Part shown: piece by piece, positions 51,612 through 59,671 of the stretch | How positions within the stretch are numbered: the first letter of the stretch is position 1 | Layout of the letters: each line of letters starts with the position of its first letter | From: F23-B02 sp963632825 | Lineage (GTDB): Bacteria; Bacillota; Clostridia; Oscillospirales; Oscillospiraceae | Direction: 5' to 3' | DNA: 64,000 nt | NCBI GenBank assembly: GCA_963632825.1 | Contig: CAVGWF010000038.1 | Location: 1-64,000 of the forward strand | Notes under the pieces: model-generated | Databases searched by the model: none | What the model saw: only the letters and a program-made list of their open reading frames with translations | What the model was told of the DNA's origin: nothing | Translations under genes and position numbers: made by a program

Positions 51612-52301
51612 TCAATAGCCCCACTTGTAGCCGAAGCCCCAGACGGTGGTGAGATATTCGGGCTCGGTCGGGTCAGCCTCGATTTTAATACGCAGGCGGC
51701 GGATGTTCACATCAACGGTTTTTAATTCGCCCGAGAAGTCCTCGCCCCACACCGCCTTGAGAATGTCTTCTCGAGACATGGCCTTTCCCGGGTTTTCCAT
51801 AAAAAGCTTCATCAGCAGATATTCTATCTGTGTGAGCTTCAGACGCTTGCAGTCCTTTTCCAGAGTGCGGTTGCGGGTGTTGAGCAGAAAAGGCCCGCTT
51901 GATATTTCATAGCTGGGCTTATCGCCAGCGTCGTTGCCGAGACGCCTTACGAGAGCATCCACTCTTGCGGTGAGCTCCGCGGGGGAGAAGGGCTTGGTGA
52001 CATAATCGTCGGCGCCGGTCATAAGTCCCGTGACCTTGTCGATCTCCTGACTTTTTGCGGTGAGCATGATTATGCCGATCTTGGAGCCTGAGGCGCGGAT
52101 GCGCCGGCAGACCTCAAAGCCGTCGATATCGGGCAGCATGACATCGAGAAGAGCCAGACTTATGTCCGGGTTTTTCTCAAGCAGGCTGAGTGCGGTCATG
52201 CCGTTTTCGGCTTCGATAGGCTCATATCCGTTGCGGCGGAGGTTAATTACCACAAAACTGCGGATATTCGGTTCGTCCTCAAGTACGAGTATCTTTTTCA
52301 T
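51612..52301 (-). CDS. OmpR-family response regulator
   Basis: A 229-residue regulator. The receiver domain has acidic residues in LVLEDEP, phosphoacceptor Asp53 in LLDVMLPD, Thr in MLTAKS and Lys in VTKPF. The C-terminal winged helix has LKLTQIEYLLMKLFMENPGKAMSREDILKAVWG and TVDVNIRRLRIKIE, which is the OmpR/PhoB type. It is the first gene of the operon that includes recA and pgsA. A possible -35 TTGAAA with a weak -10 lies in the AT-rich region 52302-52380; I could not fix it. Confidence 0.94.
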   Translation of the reverse strand: MKKILVLEDEPNIRSFVVINLRRNGYEPIEAENGMTALSLLEKNPDISLALLDVMLPDIDGFEVCRRIRASGSKIGIIMLTAKSQEIDKVTGLMTGADDYVTKPFSPAELTARVDALVRRLGNDAGDKPSYEISSGPFLLNTRNRTLEKDCKRLKLTQIEYLLMKLFMENPGKAMSREDILKAVWGEDFSGELKTVDVNIRRLRIKIEADPTEPEYLTTVWGFGYKWGY

Positions 52302-52436
52302 GGTTTTGCCTCTTTCTTATAAGTTTACAGATTTACATTTAAATATTGTAACATACAATTTTCAATTTTGGTAGTACTTACGGCGAAAAAATGTAAAGCG
52401 GGAACAAAAAATTACATGAATATTGGCAGCTCACAC

Positions 52437-52465
52437 TTGAATAATACAAAATTATAAGTTATAAT
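52437..52465 (+). promoter_or_regulatory. Promoter of tRNA-Leu
   Basis: TTGAAT (52437-52442), 17 bp, perfect TATAAT (52460-52465), 18 bp before the tRNA 5' end. Confidence 0.75.
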
Positions 52466-52483
52466 ACCCATGCTGTACGATAA

Positions 52484-52571
52484 GCCGGTGTGTTGGAATT
52501 GGTAGACGAGGCGGACTCAAAATCCGTTGGGCTAATACCCCGTGCGGGTTCGACCCCCGCCACCGGCACCA
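52484..52571 (+). tRNA. tRNA-Leu (anticodon CAA)
   Basis: An 88-nt class II tRNA with encoded CCA. Acceptor GCCGGTG/CACCGGC, D-arm with TTGGTAGAC, anticodon loop CTCAAAA with anticodon CAA (codon TTG), a long variable arm (TGGGCTAATACCCCG) and T-loop GGTTCGACCCC. Confidence 0.96.
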
Positions 52572-52572
52572 C

Positions 52573-52608
52573 GCCGCCGCAAGCATTATGAAGCTTGCGG
52601 CGGCTTTT
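52573..52608 (+). terminator. Terminator of tRNA-Leu
   Basis: A 12-bp stem GCCGCCGCAAGC / GCTTGCGGCGGC, loop ATTATGAA, then TTTT, starting 1 nt after the tRNA. Confidence 0.85.
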
Positions 52609-52656
52609 GCATGTCTTCATGTCAGAAAACAGCTTCAAATAATATCCTCCCGCCGG

Positions 52657-53370
52657 CTATATCATGAACACGTCGCCGTATGGGTATGGACTGCCGCTTT
52701 CGGACACCATCCATTCCTTGAATGCCGGTACATCACGCACGGTCATTCCGGATATTCTCGTTATCCCATACCGCATTATTTCGGGACAAAGCGGTGCGGA
52801 CGGACCTATAACGACCGTTTCCGCATTTTTTGAGAGCTCAAGCAGCCTCGGGAGAGTCTTGTTTATCGCGGCGCTGGCAGTGATAATAACAATGCCGCAC
52901 TCCGGCAGAATATACTCGCAGGCGGGATCGGGATAGTCTCCGGACTTTGGCTCACGCTCAATTATGTAAACCGATTCCGCTCCTCGGAGAGCGTCCGGCT
53001 GGAGCTTCAGGTGCCCTATGAGTGCGATTTTTCTGCCCTCGACCGCCATGCCCTGAGTGCAGCTTTTATCATATCCGCAGCCGGCACCCAGCCCGGCTGA
53101 ACGCTCGCGAGTGTTGTAAAAGGCGTTTATCACAGCCATGCCCTCGGATGCCTCCTCAAGATTCCAGGAGCGCACGGCCTGCGCCGCATCGCGCGCGCCG
53201 AGCCCCTCAAGAGAGTCAAACCTCCGCTGCACCGTTGCTGTCGGATTGCGCAGAGCTATGCCGAAGCGGCCGTCGCTCAGCTCCGCTGCGGTCCATGTGA
53301 GCCCGTACATTACGGTACTTACGGTAAGATCACCGTCGATGCCGTCTATAAGCGTGTCATAAAGATCCAT
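52657..53370 (-). CDS. DUF364 protein (putative heavy-metal chelation domain)
   Basis: A 237-residue cytosolic protein. The C-terminal half shows the DUF364 features: KIALIGHLKL, VYIIEREPKSGDYPDPACEYILPECGIVIITASAAINKTLPRLLEL, and TVVIGPSAPLCPEIMRYGI. The N-terminal part (MYGLTWTAAELSDGRFGIALRN) is the usual enolase-like N domain of this family. Members are proposed to handle metals or pterin-like cofactors, unproven. It has its own promoter divergent from tatD. Confidence 0.85.
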   Translation of the reverse strand: MDLYDTLIDGIDGDLTVSTVMYGLTWTAAELSDGRFGIALRNPTATVQRRFDSLEGLGARDAAQAVRSWNLEEASEGMAVINAFYNTRERSAGLGAGCGYDKSCTQGMAVEGRKIALIGHLKLQPDALRGAESVYIIEREPKSGDYPDPACEYILPECGIVIITASAAINKTLPRLLELSKNAETVVIGPSAPLCPEIMRYGITRISGMTVRDVPAFKEWMVSESGSPYPYGDVFMI

Positions 53371-53393
53371 ATATCCAACCTCCGTGCCCGCTC

Positions 53394-53423
53394 ATTATAT
53401 CACCGCTTGCGCCCGCATATCAA
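53394..53423 (-). promoter_or_regulatory. Promoter of the DUF364 gene
   Basis: On the minus strand TTGATA (53418-53423), 18 bp, perfect TATAAT (53394-53399). Its -35 half overlaps the plus-strand tatD promoter at 53407-53436. Confidence 0.7.
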
Positions 53424-53436
53424 GTAATGTTATAAT
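53407..53436 (+). promoter_or_regulatory. Promoter of tatD
   Basis: TTGCGC (53407-53412), 18 bp, perfect TATAAT (53431-53436), 20 bp before the tatD ATG. Confidence 0.65.
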
Positions 53437-53455
53437 GGGCGAGGAGGTATGACCG

Positions 53456-54223
53456 ATGATATTTGATACTCATGCGCATTATGACAGCGGTGCGTTCAGC
53501 GCCGACCGCTTTGATATACTTGCCTCAATGCCGGATAACGGCGTGGGGCTTATCGTTGATCCGGGCTGTGACCTTGAAAGCAGCCGTCAGGCGGTAGAGC
53601 TTGCCGAGCGGTTCAGCTTTGTTTATGCCGCCGTCGGCTGGCATCCGGAGGATATTGACAAGCTGACACCGGACGGGATGCGCGAGCTTGAAAGGCTTGC
53701 AGAGCATCCGAAATGTGTTGCCATAGGAGAGATAGGTCTTGATTATTATTGGGATGCCGGGCATAAGCAGGAGCAGAAGGAGCTGTTTTGCAGGCAGATC
53801 GAGCTTGCACTGCGCCTCGATAAGCCCATTATTGTCCATGACCGCGAGGCGCATGGCGACAGCCTTGAGACGGTGTGCCGCTATCCGGAGCTGCGGGGCG
53901 TGTTCCACTGCTTTTCCGGCAGCACCGAGATGGCAGCCGAACTTTTGAAGCGCGGCTGGTACCTCGGCTTTGACGGACCGATAACATATAAAAATGCACG
54001 CAAAGCCATCGAGGTGCTCGAAATGTGCCCCCTTGACCGCATTGTTATCGAGACCGACAGCCCGTATCTCACACCGGTGCCGAACCGCGGTAAAAGAAAT
54101 GACTCAACGCAGCTTCGCCATGTGACGGCGAGGATAGCCGAGGTGAAAGGGATGAGCGCAGAGGAGATCGAACATCTGACGCTTGAAAACGGCAGGAGAC
54201 TTTTCGGATTGGAGGGCGTTTGA
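53456..54223 (+). CDS. tatD: TatD-family metal-dependent DNase
   Basis: A 255-residue TIM-barrel hydrolase. Metal ligands are visible in DTHAHYD (N-terminal HxH), GEIGLDYYW (Glu), IVHDREA, HCFSGS and the terminal ETDSPYL aspartate. TatD enzymes are 3'-5' DNases, implicated in DNA repair and quality control. ATG 53456 has GAGGAGG upstream. It overlaps the next gene by 1 bp (TGATG), so the two are coupled. Confidence 0.94.
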   Translation: MIFDTHAHYDSGAFSADRFDILASMPDNGVGLIVDPGCDLESSRQAVELAERFSFVYAAVGWHPEDIDKLTPDGMRELERLAEHPKCVAIGEIGLDYYWDAGHKQEQKELFCRQIELALRLDKPIIVHDREAHGDSLETVCRYPELRGVFHCFSGSTEMAAELLKRGWYLGFDGPITYKNARKAIEVLEMCPLDRIVIETDSPYLTPVPNRGKRNDSTQLRHVTARIAEVKGMSAEEIEHLTLENGRRLFGLEGV

Positions 54224-55038
54224 TGTATAAGCCTGAGATAATATTGCAGGGGGCTCCGAACGCACGCGACCTCGGCGGCATCCTAACGCGCGGCGGACGG
54301 GAAATATGCAGAAACCGTCTCATCCGCAGCGGCATGCTCTCAAGCCTGAACGATGCCGATGTAAAATACCTTGAGAGCGTAAATCTGAAAGCCATAGTCG
54401 ATTTCAGAACGGGCACCGAGCGTAACCAAAAGCCCGATCGCGTAATAAGCAGTGCCGAGTACATCGTCTGTCCCATACTCGAGGACAAGGCGGAGGGTAT
54501 AACCAGAGATAAGCCCGAAACGGAGGATGAGGAGGCACGGCGCACCGTTAAAATGGCGCAGCGGCTCATGCCGCGCGGCGGAAACGGCGCCGAACAGATA
54601 CGCTCACTGTATCCTATCATGGTCACTGCCGAGCACTCGGTCGCGCATTACCGGAGGTTTTTCGAGATACTGCTGAGCCGTGAGACCGGTGCGCTGCTGT
54701 ATCACTGCACCATGGGCAAGGACAGGGTGGGTGTTGCGACTGCGCTGCTGCTCACCGCGCTCGATGTACCGCACGAGCAGATATATGACGATTATCTCAT
54801 TACCCGTGAGCGCTGTGCTGCCGGCACCGAGCGACTCGTTGCCAACTGCCGGAGGTATACGGACGATGAGCCTACGCTCAGGTTCATACGCGAGCTCGAC
54901 ACCGTCCACGAAAGCTACCTCGATGCCGCCTTCGATGCAATAACCGAGCGGTACGGCAGTGCCGGAGCATTCCTGAGATGCAGACTCGGACTCGATGACG
55001 AAAAGTTAGAGCGCTTAAAGTATTTATATACGGAATGA
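54223..55038 (+). CDS. Tyrosine-protein phosphatase (Y_phosphatase3 type)
   Basis: A 271-residue phosphatase. N-terminal NARDLGGILTRGG and RSGMLSSLNDADVKYL are typical of the Tyr/Ser phosphatase (IphP/LipA-like) family. The P-loop is HCTMGKDRVG, in which the catalytic Cys and Arg form Cx5R. Substrates may be phosphoproteins or phosphoinositides. ATG 54223 lies 6 nt after GGAGGG within the end of tatD. The functional link to TatD is unclear. A terminator follows. Confidence 0.92.
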   Translation: MYKPEIILQGAPNARDLGGILTRGGREICRNRLIRSGMLSSLNDADVKYLESVNLKAIVDFRTGTERNQKPDRVISSAEYIVCPILEDKAEGITRDKPETEDEEARRTVKMAQRLMPRGGNGAEQIRSLYPIMVTAEHSVAHYRRFFEILLSRETGALLYHCTMGKDRVGVATALLLTALDVPHEQIYDDYLITRERCAAGTERLVANCRRYTDDEPTLRFIRELDTVHESYLDAAFDAITERYGSAGAFLRCRLGLDDEKLERLKYLYTE

Positions 55039-55046
55039 TAATGAAT

Positions 55047-55072
55047 AAAAAGCCGCCACGAGGCGGCTTTTT
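55047..55072. terminator. Bidirectional terminator
   Basis: A stem AAAAAGCCGCC / GGCGGCTTTTT with a 4-nt loop lies between two convergent genes. Confidence 0.9.
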
Positions 55073-55080
55073 CAATTGCT

Positions 55081-56154
55081 TTAATCGTTCAGATATTCGG
55101 AATAGCAGTTCAGGGTGAGGCATCCGGAAAGCTCCGTTAGTATGGTCTGCATATCGGTATTGCCGTACACGGCCTCGGGAGCCGACAGACCGCGCTCGGG
55201 CTGAGTGTCATACGAGAGCATTACGCGCACCGATGTACCCAGATCCTCGCCTCTGCTTTCGACTATGACGGCACCGCCGTGCAGCTCGGCAATGCCCTTT
55301 GCCACCGCAAGCCCGATACCGGAGCCCACCGGATGTGTGAGGCATTCTCCGTACTTATACCGGGCGAACACGAATGCCAGCTCATCGGCCTCAATGCCTA
55401 TGCCGTTGTCGTCAACGCCCAGAACAAGATTGCTGTCGGTGCGCAGCAGCGACACCGAGATCCTGCCGCCGCGCCGGCAATTGAGTATGCTGTTTGACAG
55501 CAAATTGAGCACAAGTCTGCTCACCAGCTCTCTGTCGGCGACTATCCGCATGTGATCCTCTGCATGGAGGGAGATATTTATATCCTGCTTTTCCGTCAGC
55601 AGAGAAGCGGTATCTATAATGCCGCGGCACAGCTCGGTAATGTCCATGGGGCGCGGATGAAAAGGCAGCGTACCTGCGGCTATGCCGGAAAGCGTGCCGA
55701 GATTGTCCAACGCGCGCTTTATTCTGCAATAGCTGCGGTTGAGCGTGCTTACATATTCCGAGAGCCTGTCGTTTGCAATATCCTCGGCGATAACGGATAT
55801 GCACGAGGCGGCAAATTTTATATTCGACATACTCGAGCGCAGGCAGGACAGAACTGCCTCGCACGGCTCGGTCTGGGGCACCTCATATGATATGACATAT
55901 ATCCTCAGCCCGTTTGCCGACGACACCTTAACCGTGCAGTTCTTGCTGCCGATGAAGGCAGTGGATATAAAATTATCCGCCTGATTGTTTGATATATGCG
56001 AGGGCATGAGCGTATCCAGCCGCATGCCGGAGCAGTCCTTACCGGCAAGCCTGACGGCGGCAGGATTCATATACAGTATTTTTGTCCGGCGCGAAACCGC
56101 CACCGGTTCACTGAGCATTGAAAATGCGGTTGATAACAGGTCCTTATCCGCCAT
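55081..56154 (-). CDS. Kinase-like ATPase without acceptor histidine (PAS-like + HATPase)
   Basis: A 357-residue cytosolic protein without membrane helices. The N-terminal 100 residues look PAS-like (VSRRTKILYMNPAAVRLAG). A helical region (105-160) sits where HisKA should be, but it holds no histidine at all between residues 54 and 165. The HATPase domain is complete: N-box LLSNSIL (Asn221), G1 DDNGIGI (248-254), G2 GSGIGLAVAKG (277-287). ATG 56154 has GAGGTGG upstream. No response regulator is adjacent. It may be a sensor ATPase, phosphatase or atypical Ser-type kinase; uncertain. Confidence 0.85.
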   Translation of the reverse strand: MADKDLLSTAFSMLSEPVAVSRRTKILYMNPAAVRLAGKDCSGMRLDTLMPSHISNNQADNFISTAFIGSKNCTVKVSSANGLRIYVISYEVPQTEPCEAVLSCLRSSMSNIKFAASCISVIAEDIANDRLSEYVSTLNRSYCRIKRALDNLGTLSGIAAGTLPFHPRPMDITELCRGIIDTASLLTEKQDINISLHAEDHMRIVADRELVSRLVLNLLSNSILNCRRGGRISVSLLRTDSNLVLGVDDNGIGIEADELAFVFARYKYGECLTHPVGSGIGLAVAKGIAELHGGAVIVESRGEDLGTSVRVMLSYDTQPERGLSAPEAVYGNTDMQTILTELSGCLTLNCYSEYLND

Positions 56155-56266
56155 ATCGTCCACCTCACAACAAATTACGGCATTATTTTATCAAAAACAA
56201 GCATATTATACAATAGCAGTCTCAAAAATGGCTATTTTTTAACGGAGATTTGGCTGTATCGGAATA

Positions 56267-56296
56267 TTGATTTTTGAGCATAGTATATGCTACAAT
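56267..56296 (+). promoter_or_regulatory. Promoter of gap
   Basis: TTGATT (56267-56272), 18 bp, TACAAT (56291-56296) with an extended TG, about 60 bp before the ATG. Confidence 0.6.
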
Positions 56297-56355
56297 TATA
56301 CCAAGCAGTAAGTAATGTTTTCCATGCTGAAATTTATAAAACGGAGGAACATAAA

Positions 56356-57366
56356 ATGATCAAAGTTGCAATCAATGGTTTTGGCCGCATCGGCCGTCTT
56401 GCTTTCAGAGCCGGCATAGTTGCCGACGATATTGAGATCGTTGCAATAAACGCTCCCGATAAAACTCCCGCACAGCTGGCATACACCGTGAAGTACGATT
56501 CCGTCCACGGCCGCTTCCAGGGAACCGTCGAGTATGACGACAATTCCATCACCGTAAACGGCAAGCGTGTCGCAATAGTCGGCAACCGCAACCCCGCAGA
56601 GCTGCCCTGGGGCGAGCTGGGCGTTGAGTATGTCCTTGAATGCACCGGTGCATTCCTTACCACCGAGAAGGCACAGGCTCACCTCGATGCGGGCGCACAG
56701 GTCGTCGTCCTGTCCGGACCCTCCAAGGATGACACACCGATGTTCGTCTGCGGTGTAAACCTTGATAAGTACACTCCCGACATCAAGGTCGTTTCCAACG
56801 CCTCCTGCACCACCAACTGCCTTGCACCTCTTGCAAAGGTCATAAACGATAACTTCGGGATCGTCGAGGGCCTTATGACCACCGTTCATGCCGACACCGC
56901 AACTCAGGAGGTCGTCGACGGCTTCTCCAAGAAGAACTGGCGCCTCGGCCGCGGCGTACACGGCAACATCATCCCCACCAGCACCGGTGCTGCAAAGGCC
57001 GTCGGCAAGGTCATTCCCGAACTCAAGGGCAAGCTGACCGGCACCTCCATGCGTATCCCCAGCGCCGATGTCTCCATCGTTGACCTCACCTGCCGTCTTG
57101 AGAAGGGTGCAAGCTATGATGAGATCTGCGCGGCTGTCAAGGCAGCAAGCGAGGGCAGCATGAAGGGCGTTATCGAGTACTGCGAGGACGAGGTCGTTTC
57201 CTCCGACTTCATCACCGATCCCCACACCAGCATTTTCGATGCAAAAGCGGGTCTGGCGCTCAACGACAACTTCGTAAAGCTCATGGCATGGTATGATAAC
57301 GAATGGGGCTTCAGCTGCAAGATGCTCGACCTCACCCGCCATATCGACAAGGTACGCAAGGCATAA
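56356..57366 (+). CDS. gap: Type I glyceraldehyde-3-phosphate dehydrogenase
   Basis: Glycolytic NAD-dependent enzyme, 336 residues. NAD motif VAINGFGRIGRLAFRA, catalytic Cys151 in SNASCTTNCLAPLAKV, phosphate-site residues in STGAAKAVGKVIPELKGKLTG and the C-terminal WYDNEWGFSCKMLDL. ATG 56356 with CGGAGG is chosen; an upstream in-frame start lies within the promoter. Codon usage looks highly biased, as expected for a highly expressed gene. It is monocistronic. Confidence 0.97.
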   Translation: MIKVAINGFGRIGRLAFRAGIVADDIEIVAINAPDKTPAQLAYTVKYDSVHGRFQGTVEYDDNSITVNGKRVAIVGNRNPAELPWGELGVEYVLECTGAFLTTEKAQAHLDAGAQVVVLSGPSKDDTPMFVCGVNLDKYTPDIKVVSNASCTTNCLAPLAKVINDNFGIVEGLMTTVHADTATQEVVDGFSKKNWRLGRGVHGNIIPTSTGAAKAVGKVIPELKGKLTGTSMRIPSADVSIVDLTCRLEKGASYDEICAAVKAASEGSMKGVIEYCEDEVVSSDFITDPHTSIFDAKAGLALNDNFVKLMAWYDNEWGFSCKMLDLTRHIDKVRKA

Positions 57367-57400
57367 TCCCGGCACGGCTGTTCAGTACCGAATAATAATA

Positions 57401-57449
57401 AAAACGACCTCCTTCCACCTGAAAGCATCAGGGCGAAGGAGGTCATTTT
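57401..57449. terminator. Terminator, gap / acyltransferase
   Basis: A stem GACCTCCTTC / GAAGGAGGTC with an inner CCTGA/TCAGG pair; A-rich on the left and ATTTTG on the right. It lies between convergent genes. Confidence 0.7.
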
Positions 57450-57459
57450 GTCAGACACT

Positions 57460-58578
57460 CTATTTTCTGACCGCTAACGGTCTCAATGCCATGAGCAGCT
57501 TACCCAACAATAAATACGCCGTATAAGCCACAACTCCAAATCCGAATGTTATGCCGGTCCATTTTGCCAGGCACAGCGGAAAGCTCAATATATCATTGCC
57601 AAGCAGCGGCAGCCAGTGAACGCTCATCCATAGGGTGTAGAAGAAATCGTTGTCATGCAGCAAATAAACCATAAAGGTAGCAGCACTTATATAGTTGATT
57701 GTTTTACTGCTGAAGCTGGGTATCCTCCTGAACAGCTCGAAAATGGCAATGCCGAGTATCAGCGTTACGATACTATTATTTCTGTATCCCGGTATAGTCT
57801 GAATAAAGAGATTTCCGTCATCGGGATTGAAATTATGTATGTTCGTTATCGTTGTAAGATGATAATTTACATAGATAACAACATTGGTAAGTACAATAAT
57901 TGCAATAAGTGCCCAAAGCCTGATCTTCTCAAACGGCTCATACCTGCGGATGTAGCCTCCGAGCGCATATAAAAATACGCCCGTGACCAATATCTCAAAC
58001 CCTGACATCAGGCTTGCCAGCAAACCCGTTGACCAGCTGAACTGAACGACGGCGAACAATGTTACTACAAGCATCAAATAACTGCTCTTATCGCACTTCG
58101 CTAATCTGGAGTTTAAGAATATTTTGGCAACAACTATTACTAAAAAATAATATCCTACAAACCACGAAAAGCTATTGAAAGAGAAAAATGTGATATATGA
58201 GCTTAAATTGATATTCCACTTTGCGTTTGCCCATGAAACATACAGGCTTGATGATATCACGAGAACAAAAGCGGCAAAGCCCAATTGCAAAAGAAGCTTT
58301 TGAGCTGTTTTTGTCAGATTGATTGACGATGCTTCCTTCGATGCCATAAAATAACCGGAGATCAGGATAAAAATATCATTTCCGATCACTCCGGCAGGGG
58401 ATATCAACGCCAATATCCCCAGCCGCTTGAATAGCACCGGCTGACAAAACAGCTCCGAATCCCATGCTGCGGTCAATTGTCCGTCAATACAGTGATAGTA
58501 AATATGTGAGCACACAATCATCAGCATCGCTGCTATGCGCAATAGCTCTAAATTAGAATTCCTTTTTTTGGTTTCCAT
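57460..58578 (-). CDS. Acyltransferase 3 family membrane protein
   Basis: A 372-residue polytopic protein with about ten hydrophobic segments. The N-terminus RNSNLELLRIAAMLMIVCSHIYYH has the conserved R-x10-H pattern of the acyltransferase-3 family, which O-acetylates cell-surface sugars, peptidoglycan or small molecules. FILISGYFM and the later FMVYLLHDNDFF (His) are also typical. The gene is clearly AT-richer than its neighbours and has no strong SD, which may indicate later acquisition. The acceptor is unknown. Confidence 0.88.
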   Translation of the reverse strand: METKKRNSNLELLRIAAMLMIVCSHIYYHCIDGQLTAAWDSELFCQPVLFKRLGILALISPAGVIGNDIFILISGYFMASKEASSINLTKTAQKLLLQLGFAAFVLVISSSLYVSWANAKWNINLSSYITFFSFNSFSWFVGYYFLVIVVAKIFLNSRLAKCDKSSYLMLVVTLFAVVQFSWSTGLLASLMSGFEILVTGVFLYALGGYIRRYEPFEKIRLWALIAIIVLTNVVIYVNYHLTTITNIHNFNPDDGNLFIQTIPGYRNNSIVTLILGIAIFELFRRIPSFSSKTINYISAATFMVYLLHDNDFFYTLWMSVHWLPLLGNDILSFPLCLAKWTGITFGFGVVAYTAYLLLGKLLMALRPLAVRK

Positions 58579-58679
58579 TACCGCTGCCCTTCACAAACAA
58601 TATATTTATTCGCCATGGCGATGCAGACGCTTCCGACCAAGCATGCGCTGCATTAAAGCCGGCATTCAGGACTGCCCGC

Positions 58680-59423
58680 TCACTTTTTGACCGCCTTTGG
58701 CTTTCTGATCCCTGCGAAGGGATCGGCGCCGCCGCCGGAGAACATTGTGAAGTTGAGGCTGGACTTCACATGATCCGCCATCGCCTGCTTTGCGAGGTCG
58801 GGGATATGCATTTTTATGGCCTCAACTACCGCAACATGATTGTATATAACGCTGGGTGACCAGGGGTTATCCTCGGAATTGCTTATGAATTTTATCATCG
58901 AGGACTGGTACATCGTGAGATTGGGACGCAGCATTTTATAGCATTTCTGGATGTATTTATTCCCGCATGACTCGACGATGAGCCCGTGGAAGGGCATATC
59001 GGTAGCTATCATGCCGTCATAATCCTTGCGGATAACACATTCGGCAAACTCTACGGCGAGCCTGTCAAGCTCCTTGACTGTCTCGGTATCGGCGCGCTCG
59101 GTGCACAGTGCCGCAGCCTCGCACTCTATAGCCGTTCGGACATCGTACAGGTCGATCATGTCGCGCAGACTGAGGTCAATGACGAAAAATCCGCTCGTGT
59201 CGGGCTTGGATATGACAAAGCCCTTTTCGCAGAGATTCATTATCGCCTCTGCGACCGGAGTGCGGGATATTCCAAGCGCGGATGCAATGCTGTTTACATT
59301 GAGCTTGGTGCCCGGTGCAATACAAAGTGAAACGATCTCATCGTAAAGCATCTGCGAAACCACATCGCGGAGCTTTGCGCCGGGATTTGCGTCGAGATAG
59401 ACCTGAAACTGGTCACGCTTCAT
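58680..59423 (-). CDS. GntR-family regulator (FCD/FadR type)
   Basis: A 247-residue regulator. The N-terminal winged helix-turn-helix (LRDVVSQMLYDEIVSLCIAPGTKLNVNSIASALGISRTPVAEAIMNLCEKGFV) is the GntR type. The C-terminal helical FCD domain (LYDVRTAIECEAAALCTERAD...) contains Asp/His residues (TDMPFHGLI, VYNHVAVVEAI-like) that often bind a metal and an organic acid. The target genes are unknown; only the acyltransferase follows downstream. SD AAAGGA. Confidence 0.92.
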   Translation of the reverse strand: MKRDQFQVYLDANPGAKLRDVVSQMLYDEIVSLCIAPGTKLNVNSIASALGISRTPVAEAIMNLCEKGFVISKPDTSGFFVIDLSLRDMIDLYDVRTAIECEAAALCTERADTETVKELDRLAVEFAECVIRKDYDGMIATDMPFHGLIVESCGNKYIQKCYKMLRPNLTMYQSSMIKFISNSEDNPWSPSVIYNHVAVVEAIKMHIPDLAKQAMADHVKSSLNFTMFSGGGADPFAGIRKPKAVKK

Positions 59424-59447
59424 GGGGTTATCATCCTTTCTGACTTA

Positions 59448-59530
59448 TTTGAATGCAAAAAACAGTATGACATAACAAAAGTGAACCTGAATGTATCTGC
59501 TATTGTACGGCAGATATCTTTTGAATGCAA
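59448..59530. repeat. Direct 11-bp repeats at the gntR promoter
   Basis: TTTGAATGCAA occurs at 59448-59458 and 59520-59530, 72 bp apart. The second copy overlaps the -35 of the gntR promoter (TTGCAT 59525-59530, 17 bp, TACAAT 59502-59507 on the minus strand); the first lies between promoter and ATG. Candidate operator sites for the GntR protein. Confidence 0.45.
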
Positions 59531-59625
59531 TACCATAAATGCAAAAATTCGATTTGTTGAAATGTTAACGAAAAATTGGGAGCGTAATAGCCGAAAGCTG
59601 CCTGAATTTGCTCATAAACACGCAC

Positions 59626-59661
59626 AAAAACGCACCGGGGCAAGCGGCTCCGGTGCGTTTT
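59626..59661 (-). terminator. Terminator of the nfnAB operon
   Basis: A stem CGCACCGG / CCGGTGCG flanked by AAAA and TTTT; on the minus strand it follows the second nfn gene by 10 bp. Confidence 0.8.
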
Positions 59662-59671
59662 GAATATCAGC

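Noticed and set aside
52302..52400. PhoB/PhoP-type box upstream of the response regulator
   Set aside because: TTTACA occurs twice but with an 8-bp period, not the 11-bp period expected.
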